34,384 nucleotides of DNA from a virus: the IMG/VR virus record IMGVR_UViG_3300020734_000011, positions 1 to 34,384 of that record. One strand, written 5' to 3'. This document shows positions 15,607-22,971 of this stretch, piece after piece. The notes under the pieces are model-generated. The model did not search any database. It was not told the origin of the DNA and saw only the letters and a program-made list of their open reading frames with translations. Position 1 is the stretch's first letter; every line of letters starts with the position of its first letter. The position numbers and the translations under genes are program-made.

Positions 15607-15903
15607 TCCTGGTGAGTCTGTCCCCATTACTATATAGGCTGCACCAAAGCTGTGCATGTTTCACTATGTGGGATGCAATTTAGGGTGTTTCATATCGTGA
15701 TAAATTAAATCAACAACTTACACTACTCCGACACTACCCCTCCTTATATCATTATTGAGTAGTTATCCCCTTATCTTATAACTATAAAGCATATAGCATT
15801 TCATTATATGAAATTCAATTCTAAAGCCCTTTATCGGCTCTCTCAGCCCTTTTCAGTCATTCCCTAAAGTTAGTATGTCTCAGCCCTGATCTCTATTTAG
15901 TAA

Positions 15904-15913
15904 GGGTAAACCC
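15904..15913. repeat. GGGTAAACCC dyad, copy 2
   Basis: GGGTAAACCC, repeated exactly at 15983-15992. Both lie shortly upstream of the first rightward gene. Confidence 0.5.
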
Positions 15914-15917
15914 TAAG

Positions 15918-15952
15918 TATAACTATCCCATATGTCATAACTTTTAGTTATA
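15918..15952. repeat. 8-bp inverted repeat
   Basis: TATAACTA (15918-15925) and TAGTTATA (15945-15952) flank 19 bases, between the two GGGTAAACCC dyads. It could be a cruciform, operator or RNA hairpin. Confidence 0.4.
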
Positions 15953-15982
15953 TTCCACAATATGAGATAACCTGGATACCTA

Positions 15983-15992
15983 GGGTAAACCC
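15983..15992. repeat. GGGTAAACCC dyad, copy 3
   Basis: Exact second copy of GGGTAAACCC, 79 bases after the first, about 80 bases before the first early gene. Confidence 0.5.
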
Positions 15993-16069
15993 CTATAGGC
16001 CATGCCGTATCTTCTCTATATAGTTAATACATAGCAGCAAATTACCATTAACTAGTAAGGAATAAGATT

Positions 16070-16276
16070 ATGAAGATTAAAAGAGACTCTAGGGGTTTAT
16101 ATAGTGTCACTTGTAACGGCTTAGAGTGGTCAATTAATGATACGGGTAATCAGTCGGATTATGGCAATTGGAGATGGCAGGTTTACCAATACGGCAAAAA
16201 CTCGGACGGTTATTTTTGCGGAACATACAAAGAGGCAAAACAGTTAGTATTAAAATACTCAATAAACAAGGAATAA
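16070..16276 (+). CDS. Small early protein, unknown
   Basis: 68 residues, first gene of the rightward unit. Aromatic-rich (NGLEWSINDTGNQSDYG, NWRWQVYQYG), with beta-strand character and no Cys cluster or membrane segment. The ribosome site AAGGAATAAGAT is repeated almost exactly before the next gene. As first transcribed gene it is a candidate host-takeover protein; no family recognised. Confidence 0.65.
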   Translation: MKIKRDSRGLYSVTCNGLEWSINDTGNQSDYGNWRWQVYQYGKNSDGYFCGTYKEAKQLVLKYSINKE

Positions 16277-16280
16277 GATC

Positions 16281-17009
16281 ATGACAATATTTAAACGCAA
16301 GTCATTATTAGGTTTTAATACCAATGCCAAAACCGTAAAGGGCGTAAAGCTTGGCTACTTTACAGGAATTCTATACTTAGCCCCTAGTGATATCTCAGGG
16401 CATCAAGTATGTCCAATGGCAAAACTAGCACAATGCGAAAAAGCTTGCTTATATACGGCAGGGCGTGGCGCATTTAATTCTATCCAACAAGCTAGAATAA
16501 ATAAGACAAAATCATTTTTTGAAGATCAAAACAACTTTATGCTTAATATTGTCAAAGATATTGAGGCAGGTCAACGCAAGGCAGATAAGTTAGGGCAAAC
16601 CCTTTTAATCCGATTAAATGGCACAAGTGATATCCGCTTTGAGAATATTAGCTTTATTGATTTTGACGGTAAAACCTACGCTAATATTATGAGCCGTTTT
16701 CCATTGGTGCAATTTTATGATTATACAAAAATTCCTAACCGTAAAAACTTACCTAATAATTATGACTTGACTTTTTCTTATAGTGGCGTTGATAGCTTTG
16801 ACAAATATAATAAGATCGCCATTAAAAATCAGTTTAGAATTGCGACAGTTTTCCGCTTTAAAGTTGATATTCCACTAACATTTAAGGGCATGCCCGTAAT
16901 TGGTGGTGATGATAGTGACGTAAGGCACGTGGATCCAAAAGGGCATATTGTGGCGTTATATGCTAAAGGTAAGGCAATAAAAGATTTTAGCGGTTTTGTA
17001 ATTAACTAA
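16281..17009 (+). CDS. Gp88-family protein
   Basis: 242 residues. Conserved blocks: KLGYFTGILYLAPSDISG (24-40), then a Cys cluster C44, C52, C56 (HQVCPMAKLAQCEKACLYTA), GRGAFNSIQQARINKTKSFF, LLIRLNGTSDI near 110, and QFYDYTKIPNR near 150. This is the pattern of the phage 'gene product 88' family, whose function is unknown. The three cysteines are suitably spaced for a metal or Fe-S site, but that is inference. The gene lies four bases after the first early gene. Confidence 0.8.
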   Translation: MTIFKRKSLLGFNTNAKTVKGVKLGYFTGILYLAPSDISGHQVCPMAKLAQCEKACLYTAGRGAFNSIQQARINKTKSFFEDQNNFMLNIVKDIEAGQRKADKLGQTLLIRLNGTSDIRFENISFIDFDGKTYANIMSRFPLVQFYDYTKIPNRKNLPNNYDLTFSYSGVDSFDKYNKIAIKNQFRIATVFRFKVDIPLTFKGMPVIGGDDSDVRHVDPKGHIVALYAKGKAIKDFSGFVIN

Positions 17010-17018
17010 TAAGGGTTT

Positions 17019-17111
17019 ATGATGATTAAATTTATGCAAGGAATGATTCTAGGTTTATTATGTTTTACTTTTCCAATTATTGTTTATGTATTATCTACAG
17101 GGGGTTTTTAA
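17019..17111 (+). CDS. Small membrane peptide (putative)
   Basis: 30 residues (29 if the second ATG is used). After the short MMIKFMQG start, residues 9-26 are hydrophobic (MILGLLCFTFPIIVYVL), one likely transmembrane helix. It fills the gap between the gp88-like gene and the next gene, whose ATG comes one base after this stop. AAGGG precedes the start. Too small for family recognition. Confidence 0.5.
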   Translation: MMIKFMQGMILGLLCFTFPIIVYVLSTGGF

Positions 17112-17112
17112 A

Positions 17113-17364
17113 ATGTTATTAATCACAAAATCAGATTTATTTTCCAATGATATTCTCAATTCTAATGGGAAAATCTTTACAGTAGAATTCCTTAAAAAAG
17201 ACGGTAGTATCCGCTTCCTGAATGGACGGTTAGGCGTTACTAAGCACCTAAAAGGGGGCGTAAGCACCTTAAACCCTAATAAATATATCACCGTATATGA
17301 CTTACAGTCTAAAGCTTATAGGGCTATCAATAAAGCCACAATCTTATCAGTTAAGGGGCTATAA
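17113..17364 (+). CDS. SH3-like (DUF2693-type) phage protein
   Basis: 83 residues from the ATG at 17113; a longer in-frame TTG start at 17080 would run through the upstream membrane-peptide gene. Sequence pattern GKIFTVEFLKKDGSIRFLNG, RLGVTKHLKGG, ITVYDLQSKAYRAIN matches small beta-barrel phage proteins of DUF2693 type, annotated as SH3-like. Function unknown. Confidence 0.7.
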   Translation: MLLITKSDLFSNDILNSNGKIFTVEFLKKDGSIRFLNGRLGVTKHLKGGVSTLNPNKYITVYDLQSKAYRAINKATILSVKGL

Positions 17365-17365
17365 A

Positions 17366-17671
17366 ATGAGTGAATTATTTCAAACGATAGATATTATCTA
17401 TAAAAACCGTAAGCCAAGCAAGGCGGTAATCATGCGAACCCTTGCGGAGTATTTAAAGCAAGGTGGTAAATCTTTTAATATCTCATGGGGCGAGAATTGT
17501 ATAGAATTACAATGGTATCCCAACCATGAGGCATGGTACGGGTATGGATGGATTAAAGCCATTGGCGGTGATGATATCGCCAAGGAATTAAACTCTATAC
17601 GCAACCAAGCCCTTGCAGAGATTAAACAATTTAAGCAAGATCATATTCAATTTATAAACATAGGTAAATAA
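17366..17671 (+). CDS. Early protein, unknown
   Basis: 101 residues from the ATG at 17366, one base after the previous stop. Mixed alpha/beta with a basic N-terminus (YKNRKPSKAVIMRTLAEYL), an aromatic centre (ELQWYPNHEAWYGYGWIK) and a helical end. No family recognised. Confidence 0.65.
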   Translation: MSELFQTIDIIYKNRKPSKAVIMRTLAEYLKQGGKSFNISWGENCIELQWYPNHEAWYGYGWIKAIGGDDIAKELNSIRNQALAEIKQFKQDHIQFINIGK

Positions 17672-17672
17672 A

Positions 17673-17861
17673 ATGAAAATTATTATAGAAGCTAAGAAAA
17701 ATTATGGCTCATGGGTTTATTACCCTATTTGCGACACCTCTCGATTATTTGCGGAGATAGCTAAAACAAAAACCTTGTCTATTGATACTGTCAACCTAAT
17801 TGAAAAGCTAGGTTACATTGTAGAAAAAAAAGCAGAACAACCTTTAGGATGGAATAAATAA
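17673..17861 (+). CDS. Early protein, unknown
   Basis: 62 residues, starting one base after the previous stop. N-terminal strand (MKIIIEAKKNYGSWVYYPI) then a helical half. The tight spacing and clean frame support it. No known family. Confidence 0.6.
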   Translation: MKIIIEAKKNYGSWVYYPICDTSRLFAEIAKTKTLSIDTVNLIEKLGYIVEKKAEQPLGWNK

Positions 17862-17862
17862 A

Positions 17863-18270
17863 ATGATTAACTTAGAACAATACAAAACTAGTGAAGAGTC
17901 TGCAATATATAAAAACATTCCTATAGCTTATCTTGATGAAGTAAAAAAACAATTTAAGGCAGAGGGCATTAAAATAAGGGTACGCTATAGGGGGCAACGC
18001 AACAATCCACTAGATACCCGTACGCAATATAATCGGTGGAATTGGTGTCTTCCACAATTTGCAGATCGCTTTAGCGTATATTATGCCGATTGTAAAAAAG
18101 CCCCAACCTATAAGGCATGGGAAGCACCTAAACAACTACGCACCTTATATGAATTTCATGTAGCGGTTATTGCAACAAAATACTGTTACGCAAAGAACAT
18201 TGCCGAGGCTAGAAAATTGGCGGGAGATAATGCCGTTTTTGTATCAGTTAAACAAGTGGGTGCAGAATGA
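17863..18270 (+). CDS. Early protein, unknown
   Basis: 135 residues, basic and aromatic, with KKQFKAEGIKIRVRYRGQRN and TRTQYNRWNWCLPQFADRFS. The helical C-terminus carries several Tyr and Ala. Its TGA overlaps the next ATG (ATGA). Charge suggests nucleic-acid or protein binding, but no family is recognised. Confidence 0.65.
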   Translation: MINLEQYKTSEESAIYKNIPIAYLDEVKKQFKAEGIKIRVRYRGQRNNPLDTRTQYNRWNWCLPQFADRFSVYYADCKKAPTYKAWEAPKQLRTLYEFHVAVIATKYCYAKNIAEARKLAGDNAVFVSVKQVGAE

Positions 18271-18500
18271 AAAACTACGCAATATTTATTGATAACATGG
18301 AAATACATATTAAGATGAAAGTAGGCACGATAGAGAGCCTTAATACGCTCAAGGAGGAGATTAAAGGGGCTATTAAGGGCAACCCTACGCAAGAGCATGG
18401 TTATGCCGAGCAATACCCCTTTTATCAAGCCGATTGGGAAATAGTAGGATACGGGTTTACCCCAGGTTTTGACATAAATACTATTTTGGAGGTTAGCTAA
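18267..18500 (+). CDS. Early protein, unknown
   Basis: 77 residues, ATGA overlap with the previous gene. Strand-helix-strand appearance (MEIHIKMKVGTIESLNTLKE, then WEIVGYGFTPGFD). No Cys, no membrane segment, not recognised. Confidence 0.6.
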   Translation: MKNYAIFIDNMEIHIKMKVGTIESLNTLKEEIKGAIKGNPTQEHGYAEQYPFYQADWEIVGYGFTPGFDINTILEVS

Positions 18501-18671
18501 ATGAAATTAAGCATAGAGATAAACTTAAACAATTCAGCTTATGACGATAATCCTGAAGAGTTGCAGGAAGCCCTAGAAAATATTATTGTAAAGATAAATT
18601 GGGGAGACGCTGAAGGAATTGTATTTGATTCTAACGGAAATAAAACTGGAAATTGGGAGATAACAGAATGA
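18501..18671 (+). CDS. Small acidic early protein
   Basis: 56 residues, too short for a routine length cut-off but well supported: GGAGG upstream of the ATG and ATGA overlap with the next gene. Begins MKLSIEINLNNSAYDDNPEE, then a helix and a strand; acidic overall. Function unknown. Confidence 0.65.
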   Translation: MKLSIEINLNNSAYDDNPEELQEALENIIVKINWGDAEGIVFDSNGNKTGNWEITE

Positions 18672-18850
18672 AGCATGACATATTTTTTAACACTAAAGAT
18701 TTACTAATTGAATGGCTCGATGAGAATTTTCCCGATGCTATTTTAAAACATATAGAACCTAATGGGGCTACCTACTACGCAGGCGATTGTAAAATTATTG
18801 TGACGGGTCACCATATACTGTTAAACTTTAATGTAACAGAAGAGGATTAA
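18668..18850 (+). CDS. Early protein, unknown
   Basis: 60 residues from the ATG at 18668, preferred over the in-frame TTG at 18653 because it forms an ATGA overlap and has GGAG upstream. Helix (KDLLIEWLDENFPDAIL), then YYAGDCKIIVTGHHILLNF. Not recognised. Confidence 0.6.
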   Translation: MKHDIFFNTKDLLIEWLDENFPDAILKHIEPNGATYYAGDCKIIVTGHHILLNFNVTEED

Positions 18851-18851
18851 A

Positions 18852-19067
18852 ATGGATCAGCAAGAACGCATAGAGCAATACGCAGAAGAACTACTAGTGG
18901 ACTATTGCAATGTGAACAACTTAGAAAATTGGTATGAGGGTTTGAGTGAGTGTGGTTATGGCGATGCAGATTATCCTACGCCATCCCACGCACCTATGGA
19001 GGTGGTAGAAAGAGTTGCAGAGTATTGGTACAATGTAGCCATTTTCTTAGCTAAGAGGAAATTATGA
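18852..19067 (+). CDS. Acidic early protein, unknown
   Basis: 71 residues, strongly acidic, helix-rich (QERIEQYAEELLVDYCNVNN), with a GYGDADYPTPSHAP turn and an aromatic C-terminal helix. One base after the previous stop, ATGA overlap with the next. An acidic protein of this type could mimic DNA or bind host proteins; that is only a guess. Confidence 0.6.
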   Translation: MDQQERIEQYAEELLVDYCNVNNLENWYEGLSECGYGDADYPTPSHAPMEVVERVAEYWYNVAIFLAKRKL

Positions 19068-19234
19068 ATAGCTTACTAGAGTTAAATAAGGAAGAGGCTC
19101 GCCTCGCATGGGAGGAATACACTTACCATAATTTGATGTGTGACGCAGTATCCTATATGTTAAAATATGGTCGTGATAAAGTGATAAATGATATGGTTGA
19201 TATGTACGAATCTATGGAGGCAATAAATGATTGA
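19064..19234 (+). CDS. Small helical early protein
   Basis: 56 residues, below usual length cut-offs. GAGG precedes the ATG, which overlaps the previous TGA; its own end overlaps the following start. Wholly helical and acidic (LLELNKEEARLAWEEYTYHN). Function unknown. Confidence 0.6.
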   Translation: MNSLLELNKEEARLAWEEYTYHNLMCDAVSYMLKYGRDKVINDMVDMYESMEAIND

Positions 19235-19571
19235 AAACTTACTACGCAAGGCACGAACCTACGCAGAAAAAGATGACTATGTGGTCACACGCACACTAAT
19301 AAATCAGCTATGCGACGCATTAGAGGCTCAAGAAGACAATAGAAATGCTCTCTTCTCTAAGATGCTAGGAGATAGTCAAAACTTCTTAGACGCAGAGCGT
19401 TATCGGTGGCTACGTGATGGCTCGTGGGATGTACCCCAAGAAGAAATAGCCCCAGCCATTGTCTTATGTGATGGGAAGATGGCTACGCATGTATGGCTTA
19501 CGGGCGATCACGTGGATCAAGCAGTAGATTCCTGGATGGTGAAGGACTATAAAAAAGCAGTAAAAGAGTAA
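19227..19571 (+). CDS. Early protein with RYRWLRDG motif
   Basis: 114 residues, GGAGG ribosome site, overlapping the previous stop. The N-terminal 40 residues are helical. The centre carries DAERYRWLRDGSWDVP, a motif I recall from many small phage proteins of unknown function. TAATG overlap with the next gene. Confidence 0.7.
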   Translation: MIENLLRKARTYAEKDDYVVTRTLINQLCDALEAQEDNRNALFSKMLGDSQNFLDAERYRWLRDGSWDVPQEEIAPAIVLCDGKMATHVWLTGDHVDQAVDSWMVKDYKKAVKE

Positions 19572-19723
19572 TGCTAAGTAAATATTGGGTTAGTGATGAA
19601 GATGGTTTTGTGTTAAGATGGTTTTACACTAAAGCCGAGGCCTTGAAATATGTAGGCACTAACGCATGGACAATTGAATTAAGAAAAGCACCTAAATTTG
19701 TATTTGAGGAGGCACTATTTTGA
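19571..19723 (+). CDS. Small early protein
   Basis: 50 residues, start overlapping the previous TAA. Aromatic N-terminus (MLSKYWVSDEDGFVLRWFYT), then KAEALKYVGTNAW, a compact strand-helix-strand. Not recognised. Confidence 0.55.
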   Translation: MLSKYWVSDEDGFVLRWFYTKAEALKYVGTNAWTIELRKAPKFVFEEALF

Positions 19724-19836
19724 GTTTTACTATTTACACTAAAGAAGGTCTAAAGATGCTACAATGGATTTGGAGTATTGAGGAATTGATAGAAAGTATG
19801 AAAAATAACCCCTTTCACGCATATCATAGGAATTAA
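19720..19836 (+). CDS. Small early protein with TTG start
   Basis: 38 residues. The TTG at 19720 overlaps the previous TGA and has GAGGAGG seven bases upstream, which decides this unusual start. Basic and aromatic (IYTKEGLKMLQWIWSIEELI). Function unknown; tentative because of length. Confidence 0.45.
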   Translation: MSFTIYTKEGLKMLQWIWSIEELIESMKNNPFHAYHRN

Positions 19837-19837
19837 C

Positions 19838-19927
19838 ATGAACAGAGAAGATTTATTATTGATAATATTCGCAGTATCCTCAGTAATAGATACTATTATA
19901 AGTATATATAAGGAGTTTATAAAATGA
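19838..19927 (+). CDS. Small membrane-type peptide
   Basis: 29 residues with a hydrophobic core (LLLIIFAVSSVIDTIISI). AGGA precedes the ATG and the stop overlaps the next start (ATGA). Could be a membrane peptide or a leader that couples translation to the next gene. Confidence 0.45.
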   Translation: MNREDLLLIIFAVSSVIDTIISIYKEFIK

Positions 19928-20106
19928 ATGATGCAGAATTAAAATCATTATTAAATCGTGGTGGCATTGGTGAGTCTCTTTATGAAGGTGAAATCGGAGA
20001 AACTAACATGGCAACATGGCATAAATTAGCAGAAGTATTTTTGGATTATTATGAAATGAAACATTATGTAGATAATAATAATGGTAATTATAGTGAACAC
20101 GCCTGA
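19924..20106 (+). CDS. Early protein, unknown
   Basis: 60 residues with a strong AAGGAG ribosome site. Acidic, helical (DAELKSLLNRGGIGESLYEG, then LAEVFLDYYEMKHYV). Not recognised. Confidence 0.6.
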   Translation: MNDAELKSLLNRGGIGESLYEGEIGETNMATWHKLAEVFLDYYEMKHYVDNNNGNYSEHA

Positions 20107-20224
20107 AGTTAATCGTGCAAATACTTTTTTACCTGAAGAAATGGATTGTGAATATGTGGTTTGGGATTGTGACAATGTTTCAGGAGAAGCTCCAGGAGGC
20201 GAAGAAGAAGAAGATGACGCATAG
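20081..20224 (+). CDS. Small acidic protein (putative)
   Basis: 47 residues from an ATG at 20081, or 43 from the in-frame GTG at 20093; neither has a good ribosome site, and the gene overlaps the end of the previous one. The sequence (NTPEVNRANTFLPEEMDCEY, VVWDCDNVSGEAPGG, EEEEDDA end) is far more protein-like than the competing frame. Acidic tail; function unknown. Confidence 0.45.
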   Translation: MVIIVNTPEVNRANTFLPEEMDCEYVVWDCDNVSGEAPGGEEEEDDA

Positions 20225-20292
20225 GTATCAAATAGTCGTAAAAACGCCTAAAAAGCACCTTAAAACGCCTCTAAAAGGCATTGGAGAACACC

Positions 20293-20505
20293 ATGAGATG
20301 TTATTGTTGCAATAATTTATTATCTGATTATGAGGCGACCATTAAGTCGGTTAATTCTAATGATTATCTTGATATGTGTTTAAAGTGTTTAAAAACAGTA
20401 AAAACAGATATACTTTATCACGATAGAATAGATTTACTAAATAGTAATGACATAGATGACATTGATTATTATTTAGATGATTTAAGTAATCTAGATGATT
20501 ACTAA
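20293..20505 (+). CDS. Zinc-ribbon phage protein
   Basis: 70 residues from the ATG at 20293, which has GGAG six bases upstream; an in-frame TTG at 20281 is less likely. MRCYCCNNLLSDYEATIKS then YLDMCLKCLKT gives two CxxC pairs (about 3/6 and 33/36), a compact zinc ribbon. The acidic Asp-rich C-terminus is NDIDDIDYYLDDLSNLDDY. The N-terminal pattern is common in phage proteins of unknown function. Confidence 0.7.
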   Translation: MRCYCCNNLLSDYEATIKSVNSNDYLDMCLKCLKTVKTDILYHDRIDLLNSNDIDDIDYYLDDLSNLDDY

Positions 20506-20602
20506 GTAGTATGTATTACTAAGTAGTGTATTAATATTATTATTATTGTTTTTAAAAACTAAATTAACTAAGTAGAGAGATTATCATATATATTGTTACA
20601 TC

Positions 20603-20631
20603 TTGACAAATTAGATGTTTTATGTTACAAT
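20603..20631 (+). promoter_or_regulatory. Sigma70 promoter for replication genes
   Basis: TTGACA (20603-20608), 17 bases, TACAAT (20626-20631), with an extended -10 TGT. It lies in the 146-base gap before the HNH gene, followed by AGGAG and the ATG at 20652. It probably opens the replication module. Confidence 0.85.
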
Positions 20632-20651
20632 AGACCATCTAAGGAGATTTT

Positions 20652-21221
20652 ATGGAAAAGAGTTGTAAAAAATGTAATGAAAGTAAAGATGTTAGTTTGT
20701 TTGGTATGTCTAAATCAAAAGCAGGAAACATGATTTATGTTCCATACTGTAAACAATGTCGAGCAGCTAAAGGAAGAGAAGAAAGAAAAAGTAGAGTTCA
20801 TAAAGTATGCGAGCAATGTGGTTGTAATTGGAAAGTAAAAGCAGGTTCTGCGAAAAGAACAAAAAATCTTTGTGATGCTTGCTATCCTTCTTATAGAACT
20901 GCTTACAATCTTTATCATGCTTGTAAACAAAGAGCTGAGAAACATAATATAGATTTTGACTTAACCAGTGAATATATACATGAGATACTTTTAAAAGATG
21001 TTTGTGCTAAAACAGGTCTTAAATTTGAATTAGTAAATAAAGGAAGTGATTATTCTAATAGAAATGCAAGAACTCCTAGTATTGACAAAATAAACCCAAC
21101 AAAAGGTTATACAAAAAATAATATACAAGTTGTTTGTTGGTGGTATAACATGGCAAAACAAAGATATACAGATAGAGAGGTATTAGAACTATGCAAAGCA
21201 GTAGTGAATCACAATTCATAA
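20652..21221 (+). CDS. HNH-type endonuclease
   Basis: 189 residues. Three CxxC pairs at about 33/36, 53/56 and 74/77, plus C5/C8, suggest two zinc ribbons. The C-terminal part has SIDKINPTKGYTKNNIQVVC (about 143-162) followed by WWYNMAKQ, the core of HNH/recombination-endonuclease-like phage nucleases. It overlaps the primase-helicase start by 31 bases and is read from its own promoter. It is probably a free-standing homing endonuclease inserted before the helicase gene; a role in replication is the alternative. Confidence 0.8.
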   Translation: MEKSCKKCNESKDVSLFGMSKSKAGNMIYVPYCKQCRAAKGREERKSRVHKVCEQCGCNWKVKAGSAKRTKNLCDACYPSYRTAYNLYHACKQRAEKHNIDFDLTSEYIHEILLKDVCAKTGLKFELVNKGSDYSNRNARTPSIDKINPTKGYTKNNIQVVCWWYNMAKQRYTDREVLELCKAVVNHNS

Positions 21222-22783
21222 AGCACCTTCCCTGCGATAAATGTAGAAGTTCGGATGCTAATGCTCTTTTTACAGACGGGCATCAGTATTGTTACGGATG
21301 TCAAACATATATTAAAGGCGATGGAACAGAAAGTTATGTCGCACCAACAAGAAAGCAAAATATGTTAGAAATTAAGGGAGAAGTAAAGTCAATCAGCGAG
21401 AGAGGGATTACTCGTGATACTTGTCAGCACTATGGTGTTACGCAAGACGCTACAACACAATACTACCCTTACGCAAACGATGATGGCGTAGTTGTTGCCA
21501 CTAAGAATCGTATTGTTGAAGGCAAGATGTTTGGTATCACAGGCCAATGGAAAGACACAACATTATTTGGTCAGCAGTTGTTTGCTAAAGGCGGTAAGAC
21601 AGTCACTATTCATGAAGGCGAATTAGATGCGTTAGCAGGCTTTCAGATGGCAGGATCGAAGTACGCCAATGTCTCTGTACGCAATGGCGCACAAGCTGCC
21701 TTAAAGGACGTTAAAGCGAACTATGAGTGGTTATCTTCATTTGAGAGTATCTATATTTCCTTTGATGCTGATGAGCCTGGACGCAAGGCTGCGAATGAAG
21801 TTGCTGAGATATTAGGTAATAAATGTAAGATTGTTAAGCATATTTCAGGCTATAAAGATGCTTGTGACTACCTTGCAGTAGGAAAAGGAGCAGACTATGT
21901 TAAGCAATGGTGGTCAGCAGAACAATGGACACCTGATGGCATTATTGCAGGCTCTACTTTATGGGAAGAAGTTAATAAACCTGTAGAAAAGTCTTCTGCT
22001 TTATATCCTTGGGCTGGTGTTAATGATTTAACTTATGGCATTAGACCTGCGGAGTTGATTACGGTTTGTGCAGGATCAGGACTAGGTAAGTCACAATTCT
22101 TGCGTGAGATTCTATGGCACTTGATTCAGACTACCGATTCCAATATTGGCTTAATGTTTATGGAAGAGTCAGTACGAAAAACAGCACGAAGCATTATGTC
22201 GCTACACTTGAATAAGCCATTACACTTACCTGATACACTCGTTAGCCCTGAAGAGTTGAAACAATCCTTTGATGCAACAATGGGAACAGATAGGATTTAC
22301 TTGTGGGATAACTTTGGCTCTACTGATATTGATAATGTGATTAACCGTATTCGTTACTTTGCAAAAGCTTCAGATTGTAAATACATTTTCTTAGATCATA
22401 TTTCTATGATTATTTCATCACAGTCTAATGGAGATGAGAGAAAAGCAATTGATGAGTTGATGACTAAATTGCGTATGTTGGTACAAGAAACTGGGGTGTG
22501 TTTAATTGCAGTATCGCACCTGAAGCGTCCAGAAAGTAAAGGTCACGAGGAAGGGGCTGCAACAAGTCTTTCACAACTTAGAGGCTCTGCGAGTATTGCT
22601 CAGTTATCCGATATTGTTATTGGTTTGGTCCGTAACGCACAACATGAAGACCCTATTGAGCGTAACACGACACGAGTTAGTATTCTCAAGAATCGTTTTA
22701 GTGGTTTAACTTCTCCGCATTGTGCTAGTTTGCTTTACAATAAAGACACAGGCCGTATGTTGGAAATGGAGGAAGCATTATGA
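21191..22783 (+). CDS. DNA primase-helicase, T7 gp4-like
   Basis: 530 residues. N-terminal zinc ribbon C15/C18/C34/C37. Toprim core with EGELDALAG (142-150) and FDADEPGRKA (191-200) for primer synthesis. RecA-like helicase with Walker A GSGLGKS (295-301), Walker B YIFLDHIS (398-405), a histidine motif AVSHLKRP, and SQLRGSASIAQLSD (461-474). It unwinds the fork and primes lagging-strand synthesis. Its start lies within the HNH gene's end. Confidence 0.95.
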   Translation: MQSSSESQFIKHLPCDKCRSSDANALFTDGHQYCYGCQTYIKGDGTESYVAPTRKQNMLEIKGEVKSISERGITRDTCQHYGVTQDATTQYYPYANDDGVVVATKNRIVEGKMFGITGQWKDTTLFGQQLFAKGGKTVTIHEGELDALAGFQMAGSKYANVSVRNGAQAALKDVKANYEWLSSFESIYISFDADEPGRKAANEVAEILGNKCKIVKHISGYKDACDYLAVGKGADYVKQWWSAEQWTPDGIIAGSTLWEEVNKPVEKSSALYPWAGVNDLTYGIRPAELITVCAGSGLGKSQFLREILWHLIQTTDSNIGLMFMEESVRKTARSIMSLHLNKPLHLPDTLVSPEELKQSFDATMGTDRIYLWDNFGSTDIDNVINRIRYFAKASDCKYIFLDHISMIISSQSNGDERKAIDELMTKLRMLVQETGVCLIAVSHLKRPESKGHEEGAATSLSQLRGSASIAQLSDIVIGLVRNAQHEDPIERNTTRVSILKNRFSGLTSPHCASLLYNKDTGRMLEMEEAL

Positions 22784-22971
22784 GGGATACAACAGAGGCA
22801 GAACAAGCGGTGTTAGATGCTTTCGAGCGTGGCAAGATGGTTGGCTACGCAGAGGGGATAAGGGATAGTAAAGCTGAAATAGAGGCGTTGAAAGATATGC
22901 TTGAAGAAGAAGGCATTGGTGTAAGCCAAAAATATTTAGATGAGCGCATTTCAGAAAGACAAGAGAAATGA
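22780..22971 (+). CDS. Small coiled-coil protein
   Basis: 63 residues, ATGA overlap with the helicase gene and GGAGG upstream. Acidic helix throughout (TEAEQAVLDAFERGKMVGYA, KAEIEALKDMLEEEGI). No family recognised. Confidence 0.6.
   Translation: MRDTTEAEQAVLDAFERGKMVGYAEGIRDSKAEIEALKDMLEEEGIGVSQKYLDERISERQEK

Larger units (their letters stand above)
14837..16069. other. Non-coding control region (promoters, iterons, likely origin / packaging region)
   Basis: About 1.2 kb with no convincing gene, in a genome otherwise nearly gapless. It contains divergent consensus promoters (14865-14893 and 15000-15028), a roughly 1-kb transcribed leader before the first rightward gene, hairpins at 15108-15125 and 15232-15246, short direct repeats, six 20-bp dyads (15441-15606), three GGG-N4-CCC dyads and an 8-bp inverted repeat (15918-15952). 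Its position between terS and the early genes suits a replication origin, an early control region and/or the pac or cos site. Which of these it does is inference. Confidence 0.75.

Noticed and set aside
15441-15683. Open frame of 80 codons over the iterons
   Set aside because: It coincides with the dyad array and its translation simply reflects the repeats (CNSVVSTPHSVV); no ribosome site.
14837-16069. tRNA gene in the non-coding region
   Set aside because: No cloverleaf with T-loop GTTCRA and acceptor stem could be traced by eye; hairpins present are isolated.
20115-20315. Open frame of 66 codons, or its 33-codon end from an ATG at 20213
   Set aside because: Competes with a more protein-like acidic frame and with the zinc-ribbon gene's start; no ribosome site for the long version. 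The short end cannot be fully excluded.
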